Source: Pedobacter sp. Leaf250 (lineage in GTDB: Bacteria; Bacteroidota; Bacteroidia; Sphingobacteriales; Sphingobacteriaceae). Taken from it: a DNA stretch of 64,000 nucleotides. The stretch's first letter is position 1. Every line of letters begins with the position of its first letter. The notes under the pieces are model-generated. The model was given only the letters and a program-made list of their open reading frames with translations, searched no databases and was not told the origin of the DNA. The stretch is taken from the NCBI RefSeq assembly GCF_920984735.1, contig NZ_CAKLBU010000007.1:1-64000 (forward strand), written 5' to 3'. This document shows, in pieces, positions 17,425-26,523 of this stretch. The position numbers were made by a program, and so were the translations under genes.

Positions 17425-18339
17425 ATGCAAAACCTCGCCCCTATAGCCCTTTTTGTTTATAACCGTCCGCAGCATACTGAGCGAACGATAAAATTCCTGA
17501 AACAGAATAACCTTGCAAAGGAAAGCAAGTTGTTTATCTTTTCTGATGGCGCCAAATCAAAATCTGAAGAAGAAAATGTTGCAGAAGTAAGGGCCATTAT
17601 CAATAATGTCGAAGGTTTTAAATCTGTAAAAGTAATTGAACGCAAAGAAAATGCCGGCTTAGCGAATGCTGTTATTGAAGGGGTAACCAAACTCATAAAT
17701 GATTATGATCAGGTAATTGTTTTTGAAGATGATTTGATTACCTCACCACATACCTTGGCCTATTTCAATGATGCACTAAATCGGTACCGTAAGGAAGAGA
17801 AAGTAATGCATATTGGTGCTTACATGTACCCTTTAAAAACTGATGACCTACCACAATTATTTTTTTACAGGGCTGCCACAAGCTGGGGATGGGCAACCTG
17901 GGGAAGGGCGTGGAAGAATTTTGAACCTAACATCGATACGCTGATTAAACAATTCGATAAAAAGAAAAAATCTTTATTTTCCATTGAAGGGAAAATGAAT
18001 TTCTGGAAGCAAATGCTCGAATTTAAAAAAGGCAAGAATAACAGTTGGGCCATTCGTTGGTATGCTTCAATTTTTTTAAAAGCTGGGCTAACTTTGAATC
18101 CTTCTCAATCATTGGTGAACAATATTGGGCATGATGGAACTGGTGTACATTCTGGCATTAATGATATTTATAATGTTATCATAAATCCGAAACCCATCAC
18201 CGATTTTCCAGAAATAATTGAGGAAGATAAAAAAGCTTATCAAACCATTAAAAGCTTTTTAACCACTCGCAAAGGAAATATGGCTACCCGAATAAAAAGG
18301 TTTGTTAGAGAAAAGTTATCGCAATACTTTTCGAAATAA
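17425..18339 (+). CDS. Glycosyltransferase, GNT-I/GT2-like
   Basis: 304 residues. N-terminal APIALFVYNRPQHTERTIK and NAGLANAVIEGV, then QVIVFEDDLITSPHTLAYF (near 95-113) with the acidic E-D-D motif of a nucleotide-sugar-binding GT-A fold. SWGWATWGRAW near 152-162 is typical of this sugar-transferase family. The C-terminus is basic. It probably adds a sugar to the surface glycan handled by the upstream flippase. Its last 104 bases are nearly duplicated at 18938-19041, beyond a toxin-antitoxin pair. Confidence 0.85.
   Translation: MQNLAPIALFVYNRPQHTERTIKFLKQNNLAKESKLFIFSDGAKSKSEEENVAEVRAIINNVEGFKSVKVIERKENAGLANAVIEGVTKLINDYDQVIVFEDDLITSPHTLAYFNDALNRYRKEEKVMHIGAYMYPLKTDDLPQLFFYRAATSWGWATWGRAWKNFEPNIDTLIKQFDKKKKSLFSIEGKMNFWKQMLEFKKGKNNSWAIRWYASIFLKAGLTLNPSQSLVNNIGHDGTGVHSGINDIYNVIINPKPITDFPEIIEEDKKAYQTIKSFLTTRKGNMATRIKRFVREKLSQYFSK
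18236..18339 (+). repeat. Direct repeat copy 1: 3' end of the glycosyltransferase gene
   Basis: 104 bases ending at the stop codon, identical at 100 positions to 18938-19041. All four differences between the copies are silent in the reading frame. Confidence 0.9.
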
Positions 18340-18369
18340 GATTTTATTAAACCAAAGTTTTGAATTGGC

Positions 18370-18660
18370 TTATAAAAAAATAGGATTTTGACGGTTATCC
18401 CAAAAGCACACGATTTGTACTCTATCATTATCGATGTGATAAAGAATAGCACAATTTGCATGAATATTACATCTTCTGATGTTATTCATTTCTTCAATAA
18501 CCTGAAATTGAAAGGGATTTATAGCAATCTTTTCAACATAAATTGATGTCAACTGCTGAAATTTAATTACAGTTTTTAAACCCCAATTCTCTAACAACTG
18601 ATCTGATATCAAATCAAATGTTTCTTCAGATTCGGGGGTAAAAACCACCTCATATCTCAT
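18370..18660 (-). CDS. RelE/ParE family toxin
   Basis: 96 residues. The ParE-like core runs from MRYEVVFTPESEETFDLI to the C-terminal VQIVCFWDNRQNP, the usual end of this family's last beta-strand. By family it should be an mRNA interferase or gyrase poison neutralised by its partner. The ATG overlaps the antitoxin stop as ATGA, so translation is coupled. It converges on the glycosyltransferase gene and is bracketed by that gene's duplicated tail. Confidence 0.85.
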   Translation of the reverse strand: MRYEVVFTPESEETFDLISDQLLENWGLKTVIKFQQLTSIYVEKIAINPFQFQVIEEMNNIRRCNIHANCAILYHIDNDRVQIVCFWDNRQNPIFL

Positions 18661-18863
18661 TTATAGTGTCTAGATTTAAATTCATCAAAAGAAATAGTTA
18701 AATCATTTTTCGCTTGGCTTAATCCTCTTTCAATACTTTTTAAGACAGTATCTGGCAATGTATCGCTTGGCTTAATCTGAAAATTGATCTTTTGCTCCTC
18801 CATGAAGGTTTTCAAAATCTCTAATTGTTTACTATTTTCAGGATGTATCACAATTGTTTGCAT
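18657..18863 (-). CDS. Antitoxin of the RelE/ParE module
   Basis: 68 residues from MQTIVIHPENSKQLEILKTF. A short N-terminal strand is followed by helices and a charged tail ending in FDEFKSRHYK, the layout of small antitoxins paired with ParE-like toxins (DUF2683-like by appearance). The in-frame ATG two codons upstream (18869) is possible, but MQTIVIHPEN is the common family start. It should bind both the toxin and its own promoter, located in the short space before the duplicated glycosyltransferase tail. Confidence 0.8.
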   Translation of the reverse strand: MQTIVIHPENSKQLEILKTFMEEQKINFQIKPSDTLPDTVLKSIERGLSQAKNDLTISFDEFKSRHYK

Positions 18864-18879
18864 AATCAAATTTAATTTA

Positions 18880-19041
18880 AATTATTCAGAATTCCCAAAA
18901 GCTGAACAATCACCGTCAGTAGGTAAAAACAAAAAATCTTATCAAACCATTAAAAGCTTTTTAACCACTCGCAAAGGAAATATGGCTACTCGAATAAAAC
19001 GTTTTGTTAGAGAAAAGTTATCGCAATACTTTTCGAAGTAA
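18880..19041 (+). pseudogene. C-terminal remnant of a second glycosyltransferase
   Basis: The frame encodes about 53 residues ending in KNKKSYQTIKSFLTTRKGNM and the same tail as the intact glycosyltransferase at 17425-18339. A weaker match (EFPK against DFPE) continues upstream. It has no start or catalytic domain of its own. Because the differences in the near-identical part are all synonymous, this looks like the end of a formerly functional paralog whose body was lost when the toxin-antitoxin pair arrived or by deletion. Confidence 0.8.
18938..19041 (+). repeat. Direct repeat copy 2: glycosyltransferase tail
   Basis: 100 of 104 bases match copy 1 at 18236-18339, offset by 702 bases. The toxin-antitoxin genes lie between the copies. 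Confidence 0.9.
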
Positions 19042-19140
19042 TTTCAGTGACAGGATAGAAAAAATCAATAAATAGCCAATAACGTTTATATTATTTAATC
19101 GATTTTCTTTCTAATTTAGAACTCTCCTAATACAACTATT

Positions 19141-20592
19141 ATGAAGTGGTTAACATTGGTATTCATTACCCTATCAACCTTAACTTATGCGCAAAACGCT
19201 CCAAAACCTTATGGTGCGTTACCATCTAAAAGGCAATTGGCATGGCATAACCTTGAGGTCTATGGCTTAATACATTTTACACCGACAACTTTCGAAAATA
19301 AAGAATGGGGATTTGGCGATGCTGATCCAAAAGCATTCAATCCTACTGATTTTAGTGCCGAACAAATTATTAATGCCGCCAAAGCCGGAGGTCTAAAGGG
19401 TATTATTTTAGTGGCTAAACATCATGATGGTTTCGCACTTTGGCCAACTAAAACAACCGAATACAACATTACAAAAAGCCCTTTTAGAAATGGCAAGGGT
19501 GATTTAGTTGGAGAAATTGAGCAGGCGGCTCGAAAGGCTGGCTTAAAATTCGGCGTTTATTGCTCTCCTTGGGATAGAAATAATGCGCTATATGGTACTG
19601 ATAAATATTTAGCCATTTATCAGGCGCAACTGAAAGAACTTTACAGCAATTACGGCGAATTATTTATGAGCTGGCATGATGGTGCCAATGGTGGCGATGG
19701 ATATTATGGCGGCGCAAAAGAAAAACGCTCAATAGATAACACCACTTATTACGATTGGACAAATACCTGGGCCATTACCAGAAAAATGCAACCTATGGCC
19801 AATATCTTTAGTGATATAGGTTTGGATATCCGTTGGGTTGGTAATGAGGATGGGCATGCCGCAGAAACTTCGTGGGCAACCTTTACCCCAATGGCGCCCG
19901 ATGGAAAAAATGTAGCTGTTCCTGGCCAGGCTAATTACCCGCAAAGCCCTGAAGGAATACGAAATGGCAAATTTTGGATGCCAGCAGAATGTGATGTCCC
20001 TTTGCGTAAAGGCTGGTTTTTCCATAATAGTGAGCAGCCAAAAACCCCTGAAAAACTTTTCGATTTGTATCTAAAAAGCGTTGGTCGTGGTGCAGGACTA
20101 GATTTAGGATTGGCACCTGATACACGTGGACAATTGCATGATGATGATGTGCTGGCCTTGAAGACTTTTGGGAATATGGTTAAAAATACTTTTGCACAAA
20201 ATCTTGCCAAAGGCGCACATATTACAGCAAGTAATACCAGAGGTAAAAATTACACCGCCATCAATCTATTGGATGCCAACAAGCAAAGTTACTGGGCTAC
20301 AATGGATAAAAACCATAATGCCACCCTAGAAATTGATTTAAAAAACATTAAAACTTTTGATATTGTTAGTTTGCAGGAATATATCCCGCTAGGACAAAGA
20401 ATCGAAGCCTTCAACATCGAAATATTTGAAAACAACAGCTGGAAAAAAATTTATGAAGGAACAAGTATTGGCGCAAAACGATTGATCAAACTAGATCAAC
20501 CTGTAACCACAAAAAAAGTAAGGATTAACATTACCAAATCTCAGGTTTGCATAACGTTAAGCGCATTTGGATTATATAAAAAAAGTTTATAA
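19141..20592 (+). CDS. Alpha-L-fucosidase (GH29)
   Basis: 483 residues with a signal peptide (MKWLTLVFITLSTLTYAQ). The GH29 TIM barrel shows AKHHDGFALWPTKTT near 99-113, YCSPWDRN, and LFMSWHDGANGG, where D180 is the likely nucleophile. The region after about 360 (LAKGAHITASNTRGKNY...) is a beta-sandwich resembling F5/8-type carbohydrate-binding modules. It should release alpha-L-fucose from glycans in the periplasm or outside the cell. Converges with the methyltransferase gene, their stop regions overlapping by 6 bases. Confidence 0.93.
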   Translation: MKWLTLVFITLSTLTYAQNAPKPYGALPSKRQLAWHNLEVYGLIHFTPTTFENKEWGFGDADPKAFNPTDFSAEQIINAAKAGGLKGIILVAKHHDGFALWPTKTTEYNITKSPFRNGKGDLVGEIEQAARKAGLKFGVYCSPWDRNNALYGTDKYLAIYQAQLKELYSNYGELFMSWHDGANGGDGYYGGAKEKRSIDNTTYYDWTNTWAITRKMQPMANIFSDIGLDIRWVGNEDGHAAETSWATFTPMAPDGKNVAVPGQANYPQSPEGIRNGKFWMPAECDVPLRKGWFFHNSEQPKTPEKLFDLYLKSVGRGAGLDLGLAPDTRGQLHDDDVLALKTFGNMVKNTFAQNLAKGAHITASNTRGKNYTAINLLDANKQSYWATMDKNHNATLEIDLKNIKTFDIVSLQEYIPLGQRIEAFNIEIFENNSWKKIYEGTSIGAKRLIKLDQPVTTKKVRINITKSQVCITLSAFGLYKKSL

Positions 20593-21339
20593 AGGCTTTT
20601 TGGCTTGTAAAATAATATATGGCGATAAAGCTTGGCTTTCGAAAGGAATAATTTTAGTAAGTACTTTGCCTGTTACCCAAACAGCCTTCTTAAATAAACG
20701 AACGCCCGCAGATTTTTGATTTTCATTTTCCAACCACACACTGAAACGGCCAAAATAGCCTGACTTCACTTCTTTCAATCCAGCTTCAAGGCAGATCGAT
20801 TTTAGTAATTCAGGATTCATGCTATTGATGTTGTGTTTATCGTAGTTCTCCTTATCGAAGTTTCTTTGAAACCATCCATTCACTGCTTTAAAATTTGGCA
20901 ATGTAATAAACAAAGTTCCGCCAGGTTTTACGAAAGCAATGTGTCGTTTAATGATATCAGCTGTATCATTAAAATGTTCGATTAAACCGCAGCTTAAAAC
21001 CAAATCATATTGCTTTTCTGGTTGATAACTGAAGAGATCTGTTTCAATAATATGGATATCCTGTTCTTTTAAACCATTTTTTCCCAATAGCTCGTTTACT
21101 ACTGGTGGGTGAACGAAATAATCCAAAAGGGTAACATCGAGCTGTAGGTATTTTCTTAAAAAAACAGCATAATATCCTGGAAAACCACCTAACTCAATCG
21201 CGGTTTGAATATTGTTTTGCTTAACAACCTCCTCCAATTGTTTATGGAATACGTAATTTGATGGTATTTGAACCGCAAGTCCTTTTTTACTCTCCCAATA
21301 ATTTACCCAAAAAGCTCTGTCGGTTAATAAATTTGCCAT
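20587..21339 (-). CDS. Class I SAM-dependent methyltransferase
   Basis: 250 residues. Motif I region TAIELGGFPGYYAVFLRKY (near 41-59), the strand-2 acid in VTLLDYF, YDLVLSCGLIEHFND (near 110-124) and the G-G-T-L motif KPGGTLFITLPNF. The substrate is unknown. It lies in the glycan region but on the opposite strand, 155 bases downstream of the start side of the S41 protease operon space. Confidence 0.86.
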   Translation of the reverse strand: MANLLTDRAFWVNYWESKKGLAVQIPSNYVFHKQLEEVVKQNNIQTAIELGGFPGYYAVFLRKYLQLDVTLLDYFVHPPVVNELLGKNGLKEQDIHIIETDLFSYQPEKQYDLVLSCGLIEHFNDTADIIKRHIAFVKPGGTLFITLPNFKAVNGWFQRNFDKENYDKHNINSMNPELLKSICLEAGLKEVKSGYFGRFSVWLENENQKSAGVRLFKKAVWVTGKVLTKIIPFESQALSPYIILQAKKPL

Positions 21340-21390
21340 GTTTTAAATAATTCCAATTCCAAAGAAACGGAAAATTTGGTTAACTGTGTA

Positions 21391-21490
21391 AATTGATTAA
21401 TTGTTTGAAATGCAAAATTTCATTCGCTAAATACAATTGGTTAATCGCAATCGACATCCTGCCAATAAATAATTAAACAATTTATCAATT
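21391..21490. repeat. Separated inverted repeat between two minus-strand genes
   Basis: AATTGATTAATTGTTT (21391-21406) and the near reverse complement at 21475-21490 match at 15 of 16 positions across a 68-base loop. It lies in the gap after the S41 protease stop and before the methyltransferase gene on the minus strand. The arms are very AT-rich, so pairing is weak. It may be a transcription attenuator or chance. Confidence 0.3.
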
Positions 21491-21494
21491 AACC

Positions 21495-24400
21495 CTACTT
21501 TAAATCCTTCAATATCTCTGCTACAGCTTTTTCCAATTGTGGATCTTTATCTGCCAGTCGATCTTCGAAAGTATTTTTAACAAAGATATCTGGTTTAACG
21601 CCTTCACTTTCCAGGTTTTTTCCATCCATCGTATAACAACCCCAAGATGGCAAACGGTAAGAAGATCCATCAACCAGGCCTTTAGCTGATGTAAAAATGA
21701 TCCAGCGATAGGTTTCTGTTCCGATGATTTTACCTAATTTTAATTGCTTAAATCCAGCTGCTGTCATTTCAGCATCACTTAAAGACTGTTCGTTAATCAA
21801 CAATACAATAGGCTTGGCAGCGGGTCCGAAGTTACTTTGTGGGGCCAATTTACCCCCACGATATTTCCATTGCAAATACGGACGTTGAGAAAGAAACTTT
21901 AATACTTCATCATGAACATTTCCTCCTGTATTGTAGCGTAAATCAAGGATAATGGCATCTTTATTTTCTTCTTGCGCAACCATATCCAACAAGAAAACTT
22001 CCAGTTCACTACCACCCATATTTTTCATGTAAGAATAGGCAATTCGGTTATTCCCCCATTTATCTACATTTTTGCGGTTATTGCTAATCCATTCATCATA
22101 AAGATTTCCACGTAATGTACCGGCACTTTCCGGATGGATATTTACATAAACCTGTTTACCTTTTCTATCGAAGGTTAAAGTCATCTCTTTATCCAACGAA
22201 GGCTTACTGAAATAATAATCACGGTCGATTTTTTCATCAACCTTTACCCCATTTACCTCAGTTAAAATATCTCCAGCCAAAATGTTGGTTCCTGTACGAG
22301 AAGCATTACTTTTAGCGGCAATGCGTTCTACTTTAAGTGGATTTTCATTATTAAAAATAATTCCGGTCTCATTGGTGATATAATTAAGATTTTTCTTTTC
22401 CTCTGCGCCAAAGCTATTAAAACCCATGTGTGATGAGTTCAACTCACCTAACATATCATTCAAGAGAATTCTTAAATCGCTGCGGTTGTTTACATACGGA
22501 AGATAAGCGGCGTAACGCGTTCTCATTTTATCCCAATCTACACCATGAAATTTCTCATCATAAAAATTCTCATCTAAACCAACCCAGGTTTCGTAAAACA
22601 TCTGATTAAATTCTGCATTCAAATTTCTGGTAAATTTGTAACCATGGTCAATTTTATCAAGTTTGTTTCCTTCCAAAGTATATTTATTGATAACACCACG
22701 AGATAAAACAAAAAATTTATCGCCAGCCTGAACCATCGAATAATCGCCACCATCAGCTACTTTTTCTGTTTTGTTGGCTTCGAAAGGCTCGATAGTTGTT
22801 CTGTAAACTCCTGGCGCCCCACCTTCGTGATTTGAAGAGAAAAATACATAAGTTTTATCTCCTTTTGCAAAAGCATCTGTTCCAAATTGTCCACCAAAAG
22901 CCGGACCTACTAATTCGACACGATCCAAGATATCCTGTGTATTAATGGTGATTACATTTGCTGGTTTAGGTGTCGGCTTTACTTCGGTCTTTTTCTTCGC
23001 CGTATCGGCTTTACCCCTCTTATCTGTTGTAACAGGAGCAACTGGCTTTACTTCTGCTGGTTTGGTTTCTTTAAACAAATCATCAAATTTATCCGAGCGA
23101 TAAGGTTCATCGTAATTATTTAATGCCATCCGGTAAATGTGCGCACTATTCATCCCCATTGGGTACGAGGGTTTAGTGCGGGCACTTGTAAAGAAAATAT
23201 ATTTGCCATCAGGCGACCAAGAAGGACCAGTTTCGGTTACGCCAGTATTGGTTAAATTAATGGTTTTATTATTCTTTAAATGGTGTACAACGATATCTTG
23301 CTCAAAATTCCGGTAAACAGTAAACAACACATATTCATCATTTGGAGAGAAACTTGGCGATGAATTCTGAAAAGCCCAAAACTCATCGGTTACCAACGTT
23401 TTACTATCAAAAGTTTTCAAATCCATTAACTTCAATTCGTTTCTACCACTTAAATAAACAGCCATGGTTTTGGTTTTATTTAAAGTAATATCGCGGTCGT
23501 TGGCTTTATCTTTTGTTAACTGTTTAATGGTTCCTTTACCATCGCCAGTAATGGTAAACCAGTTTTGGTAGCCATTTGCAGTTTGGCTAAATAATATTGT
23601 CTTATTATCTGCAAGCCATTTACATTCCATAGCCCGTTCGCCACTGTTGGTAATTTTACGGATAAATTTTCCATCAGCATCACTTACAAAAATCTCTCCA
23701 CGAGATATGAATGCAATTTTCTTACCATCTGTTGATGCATCAAACGCAGAGATATTTGCTCTCACATCGTATTCCTGTTCTTTGCTCAAAACCTGGTTTC
23801 TTGATGTACTGATATTTACTTTCTCCGTTTTTTTCGAAGCAACATCATAAATGTATAACTGATAATCTTTTTCGAAAACAATAGTTGTTCCGTTTGCAGC
23901 CACAAACGGACGTTTGATAGAGGTTTCAAATTTGGTTAAGCCAGTTTTCTTTCCACCATTAAACGTGTAAAGATTATACTCATCATTACCTTCATCCGAA
24001 ACGAAAAACACATTGCCTTTTTGATCAATGGTGGTCCAGAAATCCTTGCCAATGTAATCGGTATAACGTTTATAAGCTTTGGTTTTAGGGTTGTATGATT
24101 GAATATCGGGATTGTATGCACCTTTATAATGTTTGCGATTAGCAAATCGCATACTTTCCCATGTATCATTAAAAAATAATTCACCCGTCGGCGATTCAGC
24201 AATATGGTGTGTGGTGTTAAAATAGTTATCAAACAAACGAACAGCTGTTCCACCATTTATATTTACCTTATAGCTTGAAAAAGAATTATATCTACCCGAA
24301 GTAAAATATATGGTTTTCGAATCCCAACTCCAATTATCAACTTCGTCTGATGCATCATTGAATGTTAGCTGTTTAATATCTCCCCCATTAATTGGCATGA

Positions 24401-24683
24401 TATAAACATCATTATTCCCAAACTGGTTAGATGAAAAAGCCAACCATTTACCGTCGGGCGATACTTTAGGATTAATTTCTTCTCCTTGCATGGCTGTTAT
24501 CCGATCAGCAATGCCCCCTTTAACTGGTACCTTCCAAATGTCACCGTCATAACTGAATACTATGGTCTGCGCATCTGGCGTTAAAGCTGGGTAAGAAGCA
24601 AAGTAAGTTTGATTTTGTGCAAAAGAATAGTAAGGAAATAAAAACGCTATGGCCGTAAGCGATTTTAGTAGGGTTTTGATCAT
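21495..24683 (-). CDS. Tricorn-like S41 family protease, exported
   Basis: 1062 residues with a signal peptide (residues 1-22, ending SFAQ). The N-terminal part up to about 540 holds WD40/TolB-like beta-propeller repeats (SYDGDIWKVPVKGG, SPDGKWLAFSS, SPDGKYIFFTS). A Pro/Lys-rich linker follows near 550-580, then a tricorn core domain, a PDZ-like domain (about 770-850) and the S41 catalytic domain. The catalytic Ser is likely in NEQSLSDAEM near 974-983. Related proteins degrade peptides in the periplasm. It is transcribed alone and divergent from the GT4 gene. Confidence 0.93.
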   Translation of the reverse strand: MIKTLLKSLTAIAFLFPYYSFAQNQTYFASYPALTPDAQTIVFSYDGDIWKVPVKGGIADRITAMQGEEINPKVSPDGKWLAFSSNQFGNNDVYIMPINGGDIKQLTFNDASDEVDNWSWDSKTIYFTSGRYNSFSSYKVNINGGTAVRLFDNYFNTTHHIAESPTGELFFNDTWESMRFANRKHYKGAYNPDIQSYNPKTKAYKRYTDYIGKDFWTTIDQKGNVFFVSDEGNDEYNLYTFNGGKKTGLTKFETSIKRPFVAANGTTIVFEKDYQLYIYDVASKKTEKVNISTSRNQVLSKEQEYDVRANISAFDASTDGKKIAFISRGEIFVSDADGKFIRKITNSGERAMECKWLADNKTILFSQTANGYQNWFTITGDGKGTIKQLTKDKANDRDITLNKTKTMAVYLSGRNELKLMDLKTFDSKTLVTDEFWAFQNSSPSFSPNDEYVLFTVYRNFEQDIVVHHLKNNKTINLTNTGVTETGPSWSPDGKYIFFTSARTKPSYPMGMNSAHIYRMALNNYDEPYRSDKFDDLFKETKPAEVKPVAPVTTDKRGKADTAKKKTEVKPTPKPANVITINTQDILDRVELVGPAFGGQFGTDAFAKGDKTYVFFSSNHEGGAPGVYRTTIEPFEANKTEKVADGGDYSMVQAGDKFFVLSRGVINKYTLEGNKLDKIDHGYKFTRNLNAEFNQMFYETWVGLDENFYDEKFHGVDWDKMRTRYAAYLPYVNNRSDLRILLNDMLGELNSSHMGFNSFGAEEKKNLNYITNETGIIFNNENPLKVERIAAKSNASRTGTNILAGDILTEVNGVKVDEKIDRDYYFSKPSLDKEMTLTFDRKGKQVYVNIHPESAGTLRGNLYDEWISNNRKNVDKWGNNRIAYSYMKNMGGSELEVFLLDMVAQEENKDAIILDLRYNTGGNVHDEVLKFLSQRPYLQWKYRGGKLAPQSNFGPAAKPIVLLINEQSLSDAEMTAAGFKQLKLGKIIGTETYRWIIFTSAKGLVDGSSYRLPSWGCYTMDGKNLESEGVKPDIFVKNTFEDRLADKDPQLEKAVAEILKDLK

Positions 24684-24762
24684 GATTTTTTTGTTTGGCT
24701 TTGGAAGTTGAATTTACGCAACAGATTTTATATTCTTAACAATAAATGTATTTTTGATTGAT

Positions 24763-26034
24763 TTGAAAGTTGTACACCTAAATACCTATGATGGAAATGG
24801 CGGAGCAGGAAGAGCCTGTTTGCGCTTAAGCGATGCGCTGAAAGCAAATGGCATCGATTCAAAAGTTTTGGTGTATTATAAATTTGGACAAAATCCGAAG
24901 ATTGATTCTTTCAGCAAATCTCCCATCCAGAAAGCCAAAGCTGTTTTTAATATCCTTTCGGAGCGATACTATTCCAAATGGTTAAGCAAATCGGTAAAAA
25001 CACCATTTAGTTTACAGTGGTTTGGCCAATCAATTAAAGATCATCCAGAGGTTAAAAGTGCAGATATCATTCATCTTCACTGGATTAATCATGGTTTCCT
25101 TACACCCAAATTTTTAGCAGAGTTAGATGAACTGGAGAAGCCAATCGTTTGGACATTTCATGATAGCAATGCCTTTACAGGTGGCTGCCATGTACGTTAT
25201 GGTTGCGAGAATTTTCATCAGCAATGCGGCAATTGCCCGATTTTAAAGTTTAGCGGAAAAAATGATATTTCACATAAAACCTGGTTGCGCAAACAGAAAG
25301 CTTACACAAAGTTAAATTTTCACATTGTTGCACCAAGTAACTGGATGGCTAAATCGATAAAATTTAGCAGTTTATTGGGCACTAGAAAAACTTCGGTAAT
25401 TCCAAATACCATCGAAACCAACATTTTCAAACCTTATGTTAAAGCAGAAGCGAAGAAAATATTGAAAATCAATCCGGATAAATTTGTATTGATGAGTGGT
25501 TTTATGCCTTCAAAGAACGATAAGCATAAAGGAACACCTTATTTAATTGAGGCTTTAGAAATTTTATCCAGCAGGGCTGGAATTAAAAAAGAAAATATAG
25601 AACTGGTTATTTTTGGCAATAAAGAAAATGCAGAAATGCCAGCATTTCCTTTCAAAACAACATTTCTTGGTACCATTAACAAGGATGATCATTTAGCAAA
25701 ATGTTACTCAGCTGCTGATGCATTTATCACTCCATCGTTGGAAGATAATCTTCCCAATACGGTAATGGAAAGTTTGGCTTGCGCTACACCAGTAATTGCA
25801 TTTACTACAGGTGGAATTCCAGATATGGTAACGCACATGCAAAATGGTTATTTGGCCGAATATGAAAATGCTGAAGATTTGGCGAACGGAATTGAATGGT
25901 TGTATCATCGCCCGAATAAAGAGGAAGTTCAAAAAGCAGCCAGACTAAGTATTTTAGCCGATTTCTCGGAAGAAGTAATCGCTGCGGAACACATTCACCT
26001 GTACGAAACTTTGATTGATTTGCAACCGAAGTAA
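24763..26034 (+). CDS. Glycosyltransferase, GT4 family
   Basis: 423 residues, GT-B fold. The N-terminus KVVHLNTYDGNGGAGRACLR has the Gly-rich acceptor loop. A Cys-rich insertion GGCHVRYGCENFHQQCGNCP (near 144-163) is typical of one GT4 subgroup. TPSLEDNLPNTVMESLACATPVI (near 323-345) holds the E-x7-E donor site. There is no ATG. TTG at 24763 gives the common family start MKVVHLN, and TTG at 24754 would add three residues. The cytoplasmic enzyme probably extends a surface glycan. The DUF1016 remnant starts one base after the stop. Confidence 0.87.
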   Translation: MKVVHLNTYDGNGGAGRACLRLSDALKANGIDSKVLVYYKFGQNPKIDSFSKSPIQKAKAVFNILSERYYSKWLSKSVKTPFSLQWFGQSIKDHPEVKSADIIHLHWINHGFLTPKFLAELDELEKPIVWTFHDSNAFTGGCHVRYGCENFHQQCGNCPILKFSGKNDISHKTWLRKQKAYTKLNFHIVAPSNWMAKSIKFSSLLGTRKTSVIPNTIETNIFKPYVKAEAKKILKINPDKFVLMSGFMPSKNDKHKGTPYLIEALEILSSRAGIKKENIELVIFGNKENAEMPAFPFKTTFLGTINKDDHLAKCYSAADAFITPSLEDNLPNTVMESLACATPVIAFTTGGIPDMVTHMQNGYLAEYENAEDLANGIEWLYHRPNKEEVQKAARLSILADFSEEVIAAEHIHLYETLIDLQPK

Positions 26035-26035
26035 T

Positions 26036-26514
26036 ATGGAATTATCTAAAAGTTACCTCGATAATATCAAAGCCTTGAAATCGGCGATTTTACAGAGCAG
26101 GTATCAGGCTGTTTCTTTGGTGAATAAAGAACTCTTAACGCTTTATTTTGCGGTAGGTAGATTTATTTCCAACAAAATTGAAGAAGAAAAGTGGGGAGAG
26201 AAAGTTATCGAAAACCTTTCGGCTGATTTACAGCTCGAACTGCTGGGCTTAAGAGGATTTTCGGCTACAAATATGAAACGAATGAGGCTCTTTTATGAGT
26301 CTTGGGAAGAATACTATTTAATTAGCTCGCCAATGACGGCCAGATTAAAAACAATTGATTTACAAGAAATTACATTTAGACCAACAGTGTCGGTCCAATT
26401 GGAAAAATCTTTTTTTGGATTAAGTTTTTCACATCATTTAGAAATCATACAAGGCATGTTTTGCCAGCTGCATACAAAGGTCTTTTGCCTGATGTGGAAA
26501 CCTTAAAAAATTAA
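26036..26514 (+). pseudogene. DUF1016/YhcG-type nuclease gene with internal deletion
   Basis: The first 130 or so codons encode the DUF1016 N-terminal domain (SRYQAVSLVNKELLTLYFAV, then GLRGFSATNMKRMRLFYESW). The frame reaches FFGLSFSHHLEII near 26449. From there the bases read on in another frame (26452-26514) as VLPAAYKGLLPDVETLKN and a stop, which looks like the far C-terminus of the same family. The PDDEXK nuclease domain that should lie between is missing. The open frame itself ends at 26506 after 156 codons. Probably nonfunctional, left by a deletion of several hundred bases with a frameshift. Confidence 0.75.
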
Positions 26515-26523
26515 TGGATTAGC

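Noticed and set aside
18784..19041. 85-codon plus-strand gene across the antitoxin start
   Set aside because: Its first half is antisense to the antitoxin. Only the part from about 18880 has meaning, as the glycosyltransferase tail remnant.
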